This document shows, in pieces, positions 26,679 through 34,892 of a stretch of DNA of 64,000 nt (positions are counted from its first letter, which is position 1; the number at the start of each line of letters is the position of its first letter). The translations under genes were made by a program, and so were the position numbers. The stretch comes from CBDAPU01 sp965198875 (GTDB lineage: Bacteria > Pseudomonadota > Gammaproteobacteria > Eutrophobiales > Eutrophobiaceae), in contig CBDAPU010000001.1 in NCBI GenBank assembly GCA_965198875.1, positions 124,001 to 188,000 on the forward strand, written 5' to 3'. The notes below the pieces were generated by a model, which was not told the DNA's origin, searched no databases, and saw only the letters and a list, made by a program, of their open reading frames with translations.

Positions 26679-27740
26679 TCAGGACAGGCGCGCCGAGCCG
26701 CCGGGCAACATGTCGCCGGAGAAGACCCGCATTTCAGGTGATTTGTCTGGTTCTTCCACCCTGTCTAAAATCATATCGACTGCTGCCTGTGACATTTGCG
26801 CCACCGGCTGGCGGATGGTGGTCAGGTTGTAACCGGACCAGATTGCCGGCGCCACGCCATCGAACCCGACCACGGATATATCATTCGGCACCGCCAGAGA
26901 GAAGTCTTCACGCAAGGCGTCAATACAGCCAATCGCCATCACGTCATTGGCGCAGATCACCGCATTCAGATCGCCGCTCAGCCCCCTCATCAAGGCATGA
27001 ACCCCGGCCCGGCCGCTCCCATAGGTATAATCACCCTGGACGATGGGTGCCTGATCAAAGCCGAGAGCAATCAGGCGATCACGCGCGCCAGCCGTGCGCT
27101 GAACACTCACCAGCGAGTCTTCCGGACCACTGATCACGCCAAATGATGTATGTCCGGCATTGACCAGCTTATTGACCAGCATCCTCTCCCCGGCCTCCTG
27201 ATCGCAACACACCGCACTGACCGGGCGGTCCTGAATCGTGCGATTGAAAAATACCAGCGGCAGACCTCGCTGTTCAAATTTATCGATTTGCTCCAGAGAG
27301 AAGGTGCTCGCCACCACAACCCCATCCACCTGATACTGAAACACCTGCCCGATGATCTGGTCAATATCCCGCTCCCGATGCAGGGTAAACAGCAACACAT
27401 GGACGCCACGACTGGAAAAACCCTGGTTAAGCTCAAAGAGCACTTCCGGATAATGCAGGTTGGTGAAGTCAGATAAAATCACCCCTACCAGGTTGGAGCG
27501 ACGGGTGATCAGGCTTCTGGCGATGGCATTGGGCTGATAACCTAATTTATCCGCCGCCTTTATCACCTGCGCGCGCATCTTTTTGGAAACACTGGCGCCG
27601 GGCTTGAAACACCGGGACACGGCCGATTGCGATACGCCCGCCAGTTTTGCAACATCATAGGAGGTGACCTGCTGGGCTTTTTTAGCCGGGGATGTGGCCT
27701 GCGCCGCCAGTTGCAAGACAGAGGTGTCGGTTTTTCTCAT
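26679..27740 (-). CDS. LacI family transcriptional regulator
   Basis: A 353-residue regulator with a helix-turn-helix at about residues 26-48 (TSYDVAKLAGVSQSAVSRCF), the hinge helix region PNAIARSLITRRS and a periplasmic-binding-type sensor domain (LVGVILSDFTNLHYPEVL; VSVVGFDGVAPAIWSGYNLT). The N-terminus has about 24 extra residues before the usual start. It lies second in the hisD-led operon, nine bases after hisD, so it would be co-transcribed with the enzymes and could autoregulate. It is the only DNA-binding regulator in the island and so the first candidate to bind the 14-base box, whose core has a central CG like LacI operators. Confidence 0.9.
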   Translation of the reverse strand: MRKTDTSVLQLAAQATSPAKKAQQVTSYDVAKLAGVSQSAVSRCFKPGASVSKKMRAQVIKAADKLGYQPNAIARSLITRRSNLVGVILSDFTNLHYPEVLFELNQGFSSRGVHVLLFTLHRERDIDQIIGQVFQYQVDGVVVASTFSLEQIDKFEQRGLPLVFFNRTIQDRPVSAVCCDQEAGERMLVNKLVNAGHTSFGVISGPEDSLVSVQRTAGARDRLIALGFDQAPIVQGDYTYGSGRAGVHALMRGLSGDLNAVICANDVMAIGCIDALREDFSLAVPNDISVVGFDGVAPAIWSGYNLTTIRQPVAQMSQAAVDMILDRVEEPDKSPEMRVFSGDMLPGGSARLS

Positions 27741-27749
27741 CGCACCACG

Positions 27750-29042
27750 TCAGGCGGCCTTGTCCGTAAAGCGCCGCACCCGTATGTCCGCCTGCTCTTT
27801 GTGTCCCATGAACCCCTCCAGCTCACACAGGCGCGAGCAGTACTCACCCACCTGCACTGAGGCTTCCCGGCTGATCTTCTGGTAGGTGCAGGTCTTAATA
27901 AACTTGCCCACCCACAGACCGCCGGTATAACGGGCGGCCTTCCTGGTCGGCAGGGTATGATTGGTACCGATGACCTTATCACCATAGGAGACGTTGGTTT
28001 CCGGCCCTAAAAACAAGGCCCCGTAATTGCTCATATTGTTAAGAAAATAGTCCGGCTCTTCGGTCATCACCTGCACATGCTCAGAGGCGATCTCATCGGC
28101 CAGCTCTCGCATCTCTTCATAGGAATCACAGACAATGACCTGCCCATAGTCCCGCCAGGCCGGCCCGGCAACATCGCCAGTGGGCAAAATGCTCAACTGT
28201 CGCTCGACCTCCTGCATGGTCTCTTTGGCGAGTTTCTCAGAATTGGTCAGCAGTATCGCTGGTGAGTTCGGCCCATGCTCGGCCTGCCCCAGCAGATCGG
28301 CGGCGCACAGCTCACCATCCACGGATTCATCGGCAATGATCAGGGTTTCAGTCGGCCCGGCGAACAAGTCAATCCCCACGCGGCCAAATAGCTGGCGTTT
28401 TGCCTCCGCCACAAAGGCATTGCCCGGCCCCACCAGCATATCCACTGGCGCAATGGTTTCCGTGCCGAGGGCCATAGCGCCTACCGCCTGCACCCCACCC
28501 AGGCAGTAAATTTCACTCGCACCCCCCATATCCATAGCCACAACGATAGCAGGATGGGGCTGGCCCTGATTGGGCGGGGCGGTAGCGATAATGCGCTGCA
28601 CGCCGGCGACTTTTGCCGTCACCACGCTCATGTGGGCGGAGGCGACCATAGGATAACGCCCCCCGGGCACATAGCAACCAACGCTGTTGACGGGAATATT
28701 CCTATGCCCGAGCACCACGCCGGGCAGGGTTTCCACCTCCACATCCTGCAAGGCGTCCCGTTGATGTTGGGCGAACCGGCGGATCTGGCTCTGGGCGAAT
28801 TGAATATCTGCTTTGACCTGCTCTGATACCTGCTCATAACAGGCCCTGATCTCCTCCGTGGTCAAGCGGAAGGAGGCCGGGTTCCAGTCGTCAAACTTCT
28901 CTGAGTACTCCCGCAAGGCGCCATCGCCCCTTCGGCTGATCTCGCCCAGAATATCTTCAACGGTTTTTCTTACCCTGGCGTCCTGTGTTGCGACCTCTTC
29001 CCCGGATCTTCCGGTTTTCAAATACGTGACCATGTCTTCCAC
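27750..29042 (-). CDS. Histidinol-dehydrogenase-family NAD-dependent alcohol dehydrogenase
   Basis: A 430-residue HisD-family enzyme. The metal and catalytic regions are present: LLGQAEHGPNSPAILLT, ASEHVQVMTEEP, GTNHTLPT and a C-terminal EGFMGHKEQADIRV. There are no histidine biosynthesis neighbours; instead it heads a catabolic operon with its own LacI regulator. A known catabolic relative is HpsN, which oxidises 2,3-dihydroxypropane-1-sulfonate to sulfolactate; the segment KAARYTGGLWVGKFIKT resembles that type, but I cannot assign the substrate. Box 5 lies 84 bases before the start. The protein begins MEDMVTYLKTG; the second methionine may be the start. Confidence 0.82.
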   Translation of the reverse strand: MEDMVTYLKTGRSGEEVATQDARVRKTVEDILGEISRRGDGALREYSEKFDDWNPASFRLTTEEIRACYEQVSEQVKADIQFAQSQIRRFAQHQRDALQDVEVETLPGVVLGHRNIPVNSVGCYVPGGRYPMVASAHMSVVTAKVAGVQRIIATAPPNQGQPHPAIVVAMDMGGASEIYCLGGVQAVGAMALGTETIAPVDMLVGPGNAFVAEAKRQLFGRVGIDLFAGPTETLIIADESVDGELCAADLLGQAEHGPNSPAILLTNSEKLAKETMQEVERQLSILPTGDVAGPAWRDYGQVIVCDSYEEMRELADEIASEHVQVMTEEPDYFLNNMSNYGALFLGPETNVSYGDKVIGTNHTLPTRKAARYTGGLWVGKFIKTCTYQKISREASVQVGEYCSRLCELEGFMGHKEQADIRVRRFTDKAA

Positions 29043-29106
29043 CTCCAGATAAGGTCTTTGTTTTTACATGCGCCCATGATACAAATGAAAGTTCCAGCTT
29101 GCGAGG

Positions 29107-29117
29107 GCGCACATCCT
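29107..29117 (-). promoter_or_regulatory. AGGATGTGCGC element downstream of box 5
   Basis: Minus-strand AGGATGTGCGC, nine bases after box 5. Identical at 14024-14034 after box 3, and one base different at 30075-30085 after box 6. It may belong to the transcription-start region or a regulator site. Confidence 0.4.
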
Positions 29118-29126
29118 GGGCGATTA

Positions 29127-29140
29127 TACTTCGAATGCAA
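29127..29140 (-). promoter_or_regulatory. Island box 5 (TTGCATTCGAAGTA)
   Basis: Exact copy on the minus strand, 84 bases before the hisD-family start and oriented toward it. It is also only 17 bases from the divergent SDR gene, which could be affected by a bound factor. Confidence 0.7.
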
Positions 29141-29157
29141 TTTCATAATGAAAATAA

Positions 29158-29922
29158 ATGACTGAACGGGCAAACTCCCGTGCAGGAGAGCAAAACCTAC
29201 TGGCTGGTCGGCAGGCACTGGTGACCGGCGCCAGCCGGGGTATAGGCCGCGCCTGTGTACAAACCCTGGTTGACGCTGGTGCAAAGGTAGTCGCCGTTGC
29301 CCGTAGCGCTGACGCCCTGGCGGCCGTTAAATCCTATGCGCCGGATAACATCGAAAGCTGGCGGATGGATGTGCAAACGGCGGATTTCTACGACCGGCTC
29401 GAGGCCATGACGCAGCTTGATATCCTGATCAACAACGCCGGCACAAACAAGCCCCAGCCCTTTGCGGAGGTCGATGCAGATACCCTGTCTTCTATGGTTA
29501 AGCTCAACATTGAAGCGGCATTTAAGACAGCACAATCGGCGGCCAGAGTGATGTTGAGAGCGCAGATCAAAGGAGCGATCATCAACATGTCATCGCAGAT
29601 GGGGCATGTGGGTGCGCCGGAGAGGACGGTCTACTGTATGACGAAACACGCCGTTGAAGGGCTCACCAAGGCCATGGCGGTTGAACTTGCGCCCCGGGGC
29701 ATTCGCATCAATGCCGTCGCCCCCACCTTCATTGAGACGCCCCTGACGGGGCCCATGCTCGATGACCCTGGGTTTAAGGCGTCAGTCCTGGCGCGGATCC
29801 CTCTGGGCCGTGTGGGACAGGCGCAAGACATTGCCCGGGCCGTGCTGTTCCTGGCCTCGGATCAAGCACGCATGATCACTGGCGAGAGCTTAAAAATAGA
29901 CGGTGGCTGGACGGCGCAATAG
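29158..29922 (+). CDS. Short-chain dehydrogenase/reductase (SDR)
   Basis: Classical SDR of 254 residues. The cofactor motif TGASRGIG is at residues 23-30, ILINNAG near residue 90, the catalytic Ser in IINMSSQMGHVG and Tyr-x-x-x-Lys in VYCMTKHAVEG; the end LKIDGGW is typical. It interconverts an alcohol and a ketone with NAD(P). It is divergent from the HisD-family operon and shares its 115-base control region. No ribosome site is obvious before ATG 29158, which follows box 5 closely, so its promoter must overlap or lie beyond that box. Confidence 0.88.
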   Translation: MTERANSRAGEQNLLAGRQALVTGASRGIGRACVQTLVDAGAKVVAVARSADALAAVKSYAPDNIESWRMDVQTADFYDRLEAMTQLDILINNAGTNKPQPFAEVDADTLSSMVKLNIEAAFKTAQSAARVMLRAQIKGAIINMSSQMGHVGAPERTVYCMTKHAVEGLTKAMAVELAPRGIRINAVAPTFIETPLTGPMLDDPGFKASVLARIPLGRVGQAQDIARAVLFLASDQARMITGESLKIDGGWTAQ

Positions 29923-30050
29923 CTACTTTCATTTCATAGACTTAGCGAAATACCCCTCTATTTTCACTGCCAAAATGGCGCACCGGGCTGTTGCAACTGT
30001 TGTTTTTTTACACATTTTTAGTCGTCATTTGCGAAAGTGAAACATAATGC

Positions 30051-30064
30051 TTGCATTCGAAGTA
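30051..30064 (+). promoter_or_regulatory. Island box 6 (TTGCATTCGAAGTA)
   Basis: Exact copy, 63 bases before the receptor 2 ATG and oriented toward it. It is followed after 10 bases by AGGATGCGCGC. Confidence 0.7.
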
Positions 30065-30127
30065 CATTTTATGCAGGATGCGCGCTTAATTTAACCCCAA
30101 CAAACATCTGAGGAGCGAGTACTGAAC

Positions 30128-32554
30128 ATGATTACGTATCTTACCCCCCCCCCTCAAGTCTCATTATTGCCACGGCTGTTTACTCTCGCCCTGTGCATGA
30201 TGCTCGGTGTATCCGCCCATGCCGCCATTACACTTGAAGAAATTACTGTGACCGCTGAGAAACGTGCGGAGAGCGTGCAAGACGTTGGACTATCAATATC
30301 AGCTTTTGATGAGGATGCCATGGACCGTGCCGGTATTGATGATGTAAGTAGAATCGAACTGATTGTTCCCGGCGTTAACTTTGCCTATGCCGGTAATGAC
30401 GCCAAATTCAATGTCCGCGGTGCTAACTCTACCAATACGTTTAACGATAATGGTTCTATCGTGGGTACGTATATTGATGGAGTATATAAACCTCGTGCAT
30501 CACAACAAACACGGGCTTTTTTCGATGTAGAGCGTGTTGAATTCCTGAAAGGTCCTCAAGGCACACTTTACGGACGCAATACCTTTGCCGGGGCCCTGAA
30601 TCTTCATACAAATCGTCCCTATCTTGAAGGAATCAGTGGTGGTCTTGAGGCTGGCTATGAGCGCTTTAACACCATGAAGTTTGAAGGCTATGTGAATGTA
30701 CCCCTTAGCGATCAGTTCGCCGTACGTCTTGCTGGATTCGTTGAAGACGGTGATGGCTTTGTCAAAAACAATGCAGGCCCGGATGTAGGTGCTCCGGATG
30801 AGCAGGGTGTACGGCTCAGTCTCTTATGGGAAGCCAATGAAAATTTCGATGTGGTTTTTCGTTACACCCGTATCAGGGAATCAGGTACTTCAGCAGGTCT
30901 GTTCGGTTATAGAAATATTTGTCGTCGCGTTACCCCACAAGGCATAACCGACCCCTTTGGTACAGTGACAGATTGTCAGAATCCACAAAATGGCTCAGAC
31001 AGCTTGCCTTCAGGTAATTCAGGGCCCTATAACGTCTCACAGGATTATGTCCCAGATGCTGATGTTGATGATGATAATGTCACTTTAGAAATGAACTGGG
31101 ATGCCGGTCCTGTACTGATAAAGTCAGTTACGTCTTATACGGATTTTAAAAACAACATCGGCTTTGATTTTGACTATAGTCAAAATCCATTTCAGAGGGG
31201 TGGATTTGACGAAAGTGCTGAATCGTATACTCAGGAATTTCAGTTTACGTCAGATTACGATAGTCCTTTCCAGTGGACCTCTGGTGCTTATTACTCACAT
31301 GATGAAACGTTTTTCAGTTTTACTATTTTCAACCAGACTGAAGAGAGTATGGAGGGGATGGGGGATGACAGGCGCCCGGTTAATCGTCCCACTGTCATGG
31401 GCCCTGGTGGAGCAGACTTTGAATTGTTGAACGGAACACCACTGGTTTCAACTGCTACAAGTCTCAGTGGTTTCTTCGGCAGCAGCCAGTGGATTGAGAT
31501 CAATACCTTTGGACTCTATCTGCAAGGTGAGTTCAGTGTGAATGATAATCTTCGCCTTATTGGTGGCGTGCGATATAACTATGAGGAGAAAGACCTCTCC
31601 GGCGGTGGCAGTAACTTCACCGCTAATGGTCCCGTGACGGTAACTGTTGAAAGTGGTGCGGCGCCTTTAATTGTCCCGGAGTTCTCCCGTGATATATTTG
31701 CTTATAATCGTAATGCTACCGGCGCCAACAATCTCAGGCGGTCGTTTAATAATGTAAGCTGGAAAGCAGGTATTGAATATGATTTGACGAACTACGATGC
31801 GATGCTCTATTTCACAACTGCAACAGGATTCTTATCAGGCGCGGTCAACTCTGACGGCTCCTCTACTGACGAACAGGAATCGCAGTTATATGAAGCTGGT
31901 GTCAAGAGTACGCTCATGGATGGTCGCCTGCTATTTAACCTGTCAGGCCACTATACTGAATACACTAATTTGTTATCACAGTTCCAGGTTCCTATAGCTG
32001 GTATTGTTCAAACATTCAGTCAGAATGGCGGCGAGATTGACGCTTGGGGTATCGAACTTGATACTGTCTATAATCCTGTCGATAATTTGACATTTGTATT
32101 TTCAGCAGCCTATCTGGACGCAGAATTCGGCGTGTTTGGTCAGACAAACCCTTACCAGTTACTTAATGGCGTTGTACAAAGTTTTGTAGATGTAGATGGA
32201 GAGACACCTGGATGGTCACCGGACTTTACTGCTTCAATCAGTGCTTCCTATGATCTTCAACTTAACAATGGTGCCACACTGACGCCTTATATCCAGTTTT
32301 ATTACAGTGACGGATATAACACGAGTAACCTGTTATCTATTGACCCAAGCCATCAACAAGATAGTTTTACCAAAACGGATCTACGCTTGGTATGGCGTTC
32401 ACCCAGCAATAAATATGCCTTAGAGGGCTTTGTTGAGAACATTGAAGATGAAGAAGTGTTGGCGCGTGGTAACAATGGCGGTGACGATAATGTACAAACA
32501 GGTTATCTCTACCCTAGAAATTATGGCGTACGCTTTAAAGCGAGTTGGGACTAA
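30128..32554 (+). CDS. TonB-dependent receptor 2
   Basis: Outer-membrane active transporter, 808 residues, intact. It begins MITYLTPPPQVSLLPRLF with a signal peptide ending near SAHA. A TonB-box/plug start ITLEEITVTAEKRAESVQDV follows, then plug motifs NVRGANSTNTF and GPQGTLYGRNTFAGALNL, and a long beta-barrel. It ends RFKASWD rather than with the usual terminal aromatic residue. It is the intact paralogue of receptor 1, including the proline codons made by a C10 run that here is in frame. Box 6 lies upstream and a strong terminator follows; a sulfatase gene comes next, which suggests a sulfated ligand (inference). Confidence 0.92.
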   Translation: MITYLTPPPQVSLLPRLFTLALCMMLGVSAHAAITLEEITVTAEKRAESVQDVGLSISAFDEDAMDRAGIDDVSRIELIVPGVNFAYAGNDAKFNVRGANSTNTFNDNGSIVGTYIDGVYKPRASQQTRAFFDVERVEFLKGPQGTLYGRNTFAGALNLHTNRPYLEGISGGLEAGYERFNTMKFEGYVNVPLSDQFAVRLAGFVEDGDGFVKNNAGPDVGAPDEQGVRLSLLWEANENFDVVFRYTRIRESGTSAGLFGYRNICRRVTPQGITDPFGTVTDCQNPQNGSDSLPSGNSGPYNVSQDYVPDADVDDDNVTLEMNWDAGPVLIKSVTSYTDFKNNIGFDFDYSQNPFQRGGFDESAESYTQEFQFTSDYDSPFQWTSGAYYSHDETFFSFTIFNQTEESMEGMGDDRRPVNRPTVMGPGGADFELLNGTPLVSTATSLSGFFGSSQWIEINTFGLYLQGEFSVNDNLRLIGGVRYNYEEKDLSGGGSNFTANGPVTVTVESGAAPLIVPEFSRDIFAYNRNATGANNLRRSFNNVSWKAGIEYDLTNYDAMLYFTTATGFLSGAVNSDGSSTDEQESQLYEAGVKSTLMDGRLLFNLSGHYTEYTNLLSQFQVPIAGIVQTFSQNGGEIDAWGIELDTVYNPVDNLTFVFSAAYLDAEFGVFGQTNPYQLLNGVVQSFVDVDGETPGWSPDFTASISASYDLQLNNGATLTPYIQFYYSDGYNTSNLLSIDPSHQQDSFTKTDLRLVWRSPSNKYALEGFVENIEDEEVLARGNNGGDDNVQTGYLYPRNYGVRFKASWD
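30144..30153 (+). repeat. Poly-C tract of 10 bases in receptor 2 signal-peptide region
   Basis: Run of 10 C encoding the proline stretch TPPP at residues 6-9, at the same place as the C22 run of receptor 1. At length 10 the reading frame is intact; a change of one or two bases would turn the gene off. Confidence 0.8.
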
Positions 32555-32587
32555 AACCCTTGAGATTCTATTTAATCTGAATTGAAT

Positions 32588-32617
32588 GAAGGGGCTTTCC
32601 GCCCCTTCTTCATTTTT
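32588..32617 (+). terminator. Rho-independent terminator after receptor 2
   Basis: Eight-base stem GAAGGGGC / GCCCCTTC with loop TTTCC, then TTCATTTTT. It ends 17 bases before the sulfatase ATG, so sulfatase expression needs read-through or its own promoter. Confidence 0.85.
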
Positions 32618-32633
32618 AGGGTATGACCAATTA

Positions 32634-34868
32634 ATGAAACGGCGCCACTTCTTACAATTAACTGCTGCTGCATCTACCTCGTTCCCTATTGCAGCAAAAA
32701 TGAAATTCAGGGTTAATGATAATAAAAAGTTGCCAAAATGGAATCCACGACGACATGTTCGAAAACCTAATATTGTTATGGTGGTTCTTGATGATGTGGG
32801 TTTTGGTGATCTGGGTTGTTATGGGGCTGAATACAAGACAAAGGCAATAGATTCATTAGCGAAAGACGGCGTTAGATTTAATAACTTCCATGTGACCGCT
32901 CTTTGCGCCCCAACTCGGGCATGTCTATTAACCGGACGAAATGCACATGCTGTCGGCGTAGGCAACATTGCTGAGTGGGGTCGCGACCTTCCTGGCTATC
33001 ATGGTTGGATCAGAAAAGATGCAGCAACACTAGCGGAGTATTTAAAACCGGATGGCTATACGACATTGGCCACAGGTAAATGGCACTTGTCTGCAATTCA
33101 TGATCAAAATGGCAGCGGTCCCTATGATCATTGGCCTTCAGGTCGGGGGTTTGATCGGTGGTACGGCTTTCATGGTAATGCTATGGATCACTGGCACCCG
33201 GAAATGTTTGAAAACACGGTGGCGGCCTACCCTGCTAAATCTAATGATTACCACTTGAGCGGTGATCTGGTTAATCGTGCTATCAACTATATTGAAGACC
33301 ATATAAGCGCAACACCTGACAATCCTTTTTTTCTTTATCTGGCTTTTGGTGCATGCCATTTTCCATTACATGTCCCAGCGGACGATATCAGACGCCATAA
33401 AGGCAAATATGATAGTGGTTGGGACTTATTAAGAGAACAGCGGTTTCAACGTCAGCAAGAAATCGGCATTATCCCGAATAATACAAAGCTGGCGCCACGC
33501 AACCCTAATATACCGGCTTGGCCAGAAATGACTGGCGAGCAAAAGCGCATCGCAGCATACGGCCAGGAAGTTTACGCTGCATTCATAGAACATACTGACA
33601 GTCAGATTGGGTGTCTGGTAAATTTTCTAAAAACAGAGGAGCAGTTTAAAGATACCATCTTCATGGTACTTTCTGATAACGGTGCCACGGGTTCCGGCGG
33701 CGTTATTGAAGGTATTCTTGATGTTCGCAGGCATTATTACTATGAAAAAGAATCCTATGAAGAACTGGCCAGGCATTATAAATTACTGGGCACTGATAAC
33801 TCCTATGGCATGCATTCACAGGGCTGGGCTCAGGCCGGTAACACGCCTTTAAAATGGTACAAGGCCGATACTTATGGTGGTGGTACCCGCGCTCCTTTGA
33901 TAATTACCTGGCCGAATGGAAATATAGGGAAAAATGAAATTCGTACTCAATACCATCATGTTATTGATGTTGTGCCTAGTCTGTTCGAGATGATTAACAA
34001 ACCTCAGAACGATATTGTTAATAACAATAAGATTCTACCAATACAGGGTACGAGTTTCGCTTATAGTTTTGATGCGCCTGAAGCCCCAACAAATAAACGC
34101 ATCCAGTATTTCGAAACGGCCGGTGATCGGGCAATATGGGTTGATGGCTGGAAAGCGGTCACAAGACATACCAAAGGCGACCAATACGAAGATGATGTTT
34201 GGGAACTTTATAATACGGCACATGATTTCTCCGAGATTGACAATCTGGCGAGGCGTGAGCCGGAACTGCTGCAAAAACTCATCAGCCTGTGGCACAGGGA
34301 AGCAAGGCGGGACAATGTTTTACCAATGGAGGATGACCTGTTTACACTGTATAAAGATATTGTGCCCAGAGCGCGGCCAAAATATACCTTCTACCCGGGC
34401 ATGACACGGCTGGACAGACTGAGTGCGCCAGATATTTTAACGTATGACAGTAAGTGGGCGGCGGAAGTTATGCTCAAAAATAATTATGCAAATGGAGTTA
34501 TTCTCGCATCCGGTGACAGTGGTGCTGGCTATGAATTGTTTATGCAGGACGGTTATCTTGAGTTTGTTTATATTTATACTCGCTTTAAACGATACACCTT
34601 AAAATCACCTCAACGTATTAAGGCTGGAAAACATGTATTAGGACTGCAGATACACAAAACCGGAGAGCGTAGTGCTAATGTTTATATGAAAATCAATGGA
34701 AAAAGAATCGCTTCAATGCACTTGCCTGAGATGTGGCAGATATTCTCTCCAAATTCAGGAATTCGTTGTGGTGAGAACAGGCATTCACCTGTTAGCAGAA
34801 ACTACCAGGGGCATTTTCCATTCCAGCAGACACTCAAACGAGTTACCGTAGAGTTAGGGCTAAAATAA
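32634..34868 (+). CDS. Type I sulfatase (arylsulfatase family), Tat-type signal
   Basis: Sulfate-ester hydrolase of 744 residues. N-terminal MKRRHFLQLTAAAST has the twin-arginine pattern, so export in folded form to the periplasm is likely. Metal site IVMVVLDDVGFGDLGCYG; the formylglycine signature is CAPTRACLLTGR, with the Cys to be converted to formylglycine; GKWHL and LSDNGATG complete the active site. The C-terminal 150 residues (from about PKYTFYPGMTRLD) form an extra domain seen in AtsA-like enzymes. The frame opens at 32586 inside the terminator, so ATG 32634 is preferred. No formylglycine-generating enzyme gene is in the window. Confidence 0.92.
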   Translation: MKRRHFLQLTAAASTSFPIAAKMKFRVNDNKKLPKWNPRRHVRKPNIVMVVLDDVGFGDLGCYGAEYKTKAIDSLAKDGVRFNNFHVTALCAPTRACLLTGRNAHAVGVGNIAEWGRDLPGYHGWIRKDAATLAEYLKPDGYTTLATGKWHLSAIHDQNGSGPYDHWPSGRGFDRWYGFHGNAMDHWHPEMFENTVAAYPAKSNDYHLSGDLVNRAINYIEDHISATPDNPFFLYLAFGACHFPLHVPADDIRRHKGKYDSGWDLLREQRFQRQQEIGIIPNNTKLAPRNPNIPAWPEMTGEQKRIAAYGQEVYAAFIEHTDSQIGCLVNFLKTEEQFKDTIFMVLSDNGATGSGGVIEGILDVRRHYYYEKESYEELARHYKLLGTDNSYGMHSQGWAQAGNTPLKWYKADTYGGGTRAPLIITWPNGNIGKNEIRTQYHHVIDVVPSLFEMINKPQNDIVNNNKILPIQGTSFAYSFDAPEAPTNKRIQYFETAGDRAIWVDGWKAVTRHTKGDQYEDDVWELYNTAHDFSEIDNLARREPELLQKLISLWHREARRDNVLPMEDDLFTLYKDIVPRARPKYTFYPGMTRLDRLSAPDILTYDSKWAAEVMLKNNYANGVILASGDSGAGYELFMQDGYLEFVYIYTRFKRYTLKSPQRIKAGKHVLGLQIHKTGERSANVYMKINGKRIASMHLPEMWQIFSPNSGIRCGENRHSPVSRNYQGHFPFQQTLKRVTVELGLK

Positions 34869-34892
34869 TTTTACTCATTAAAAACTTCGATA

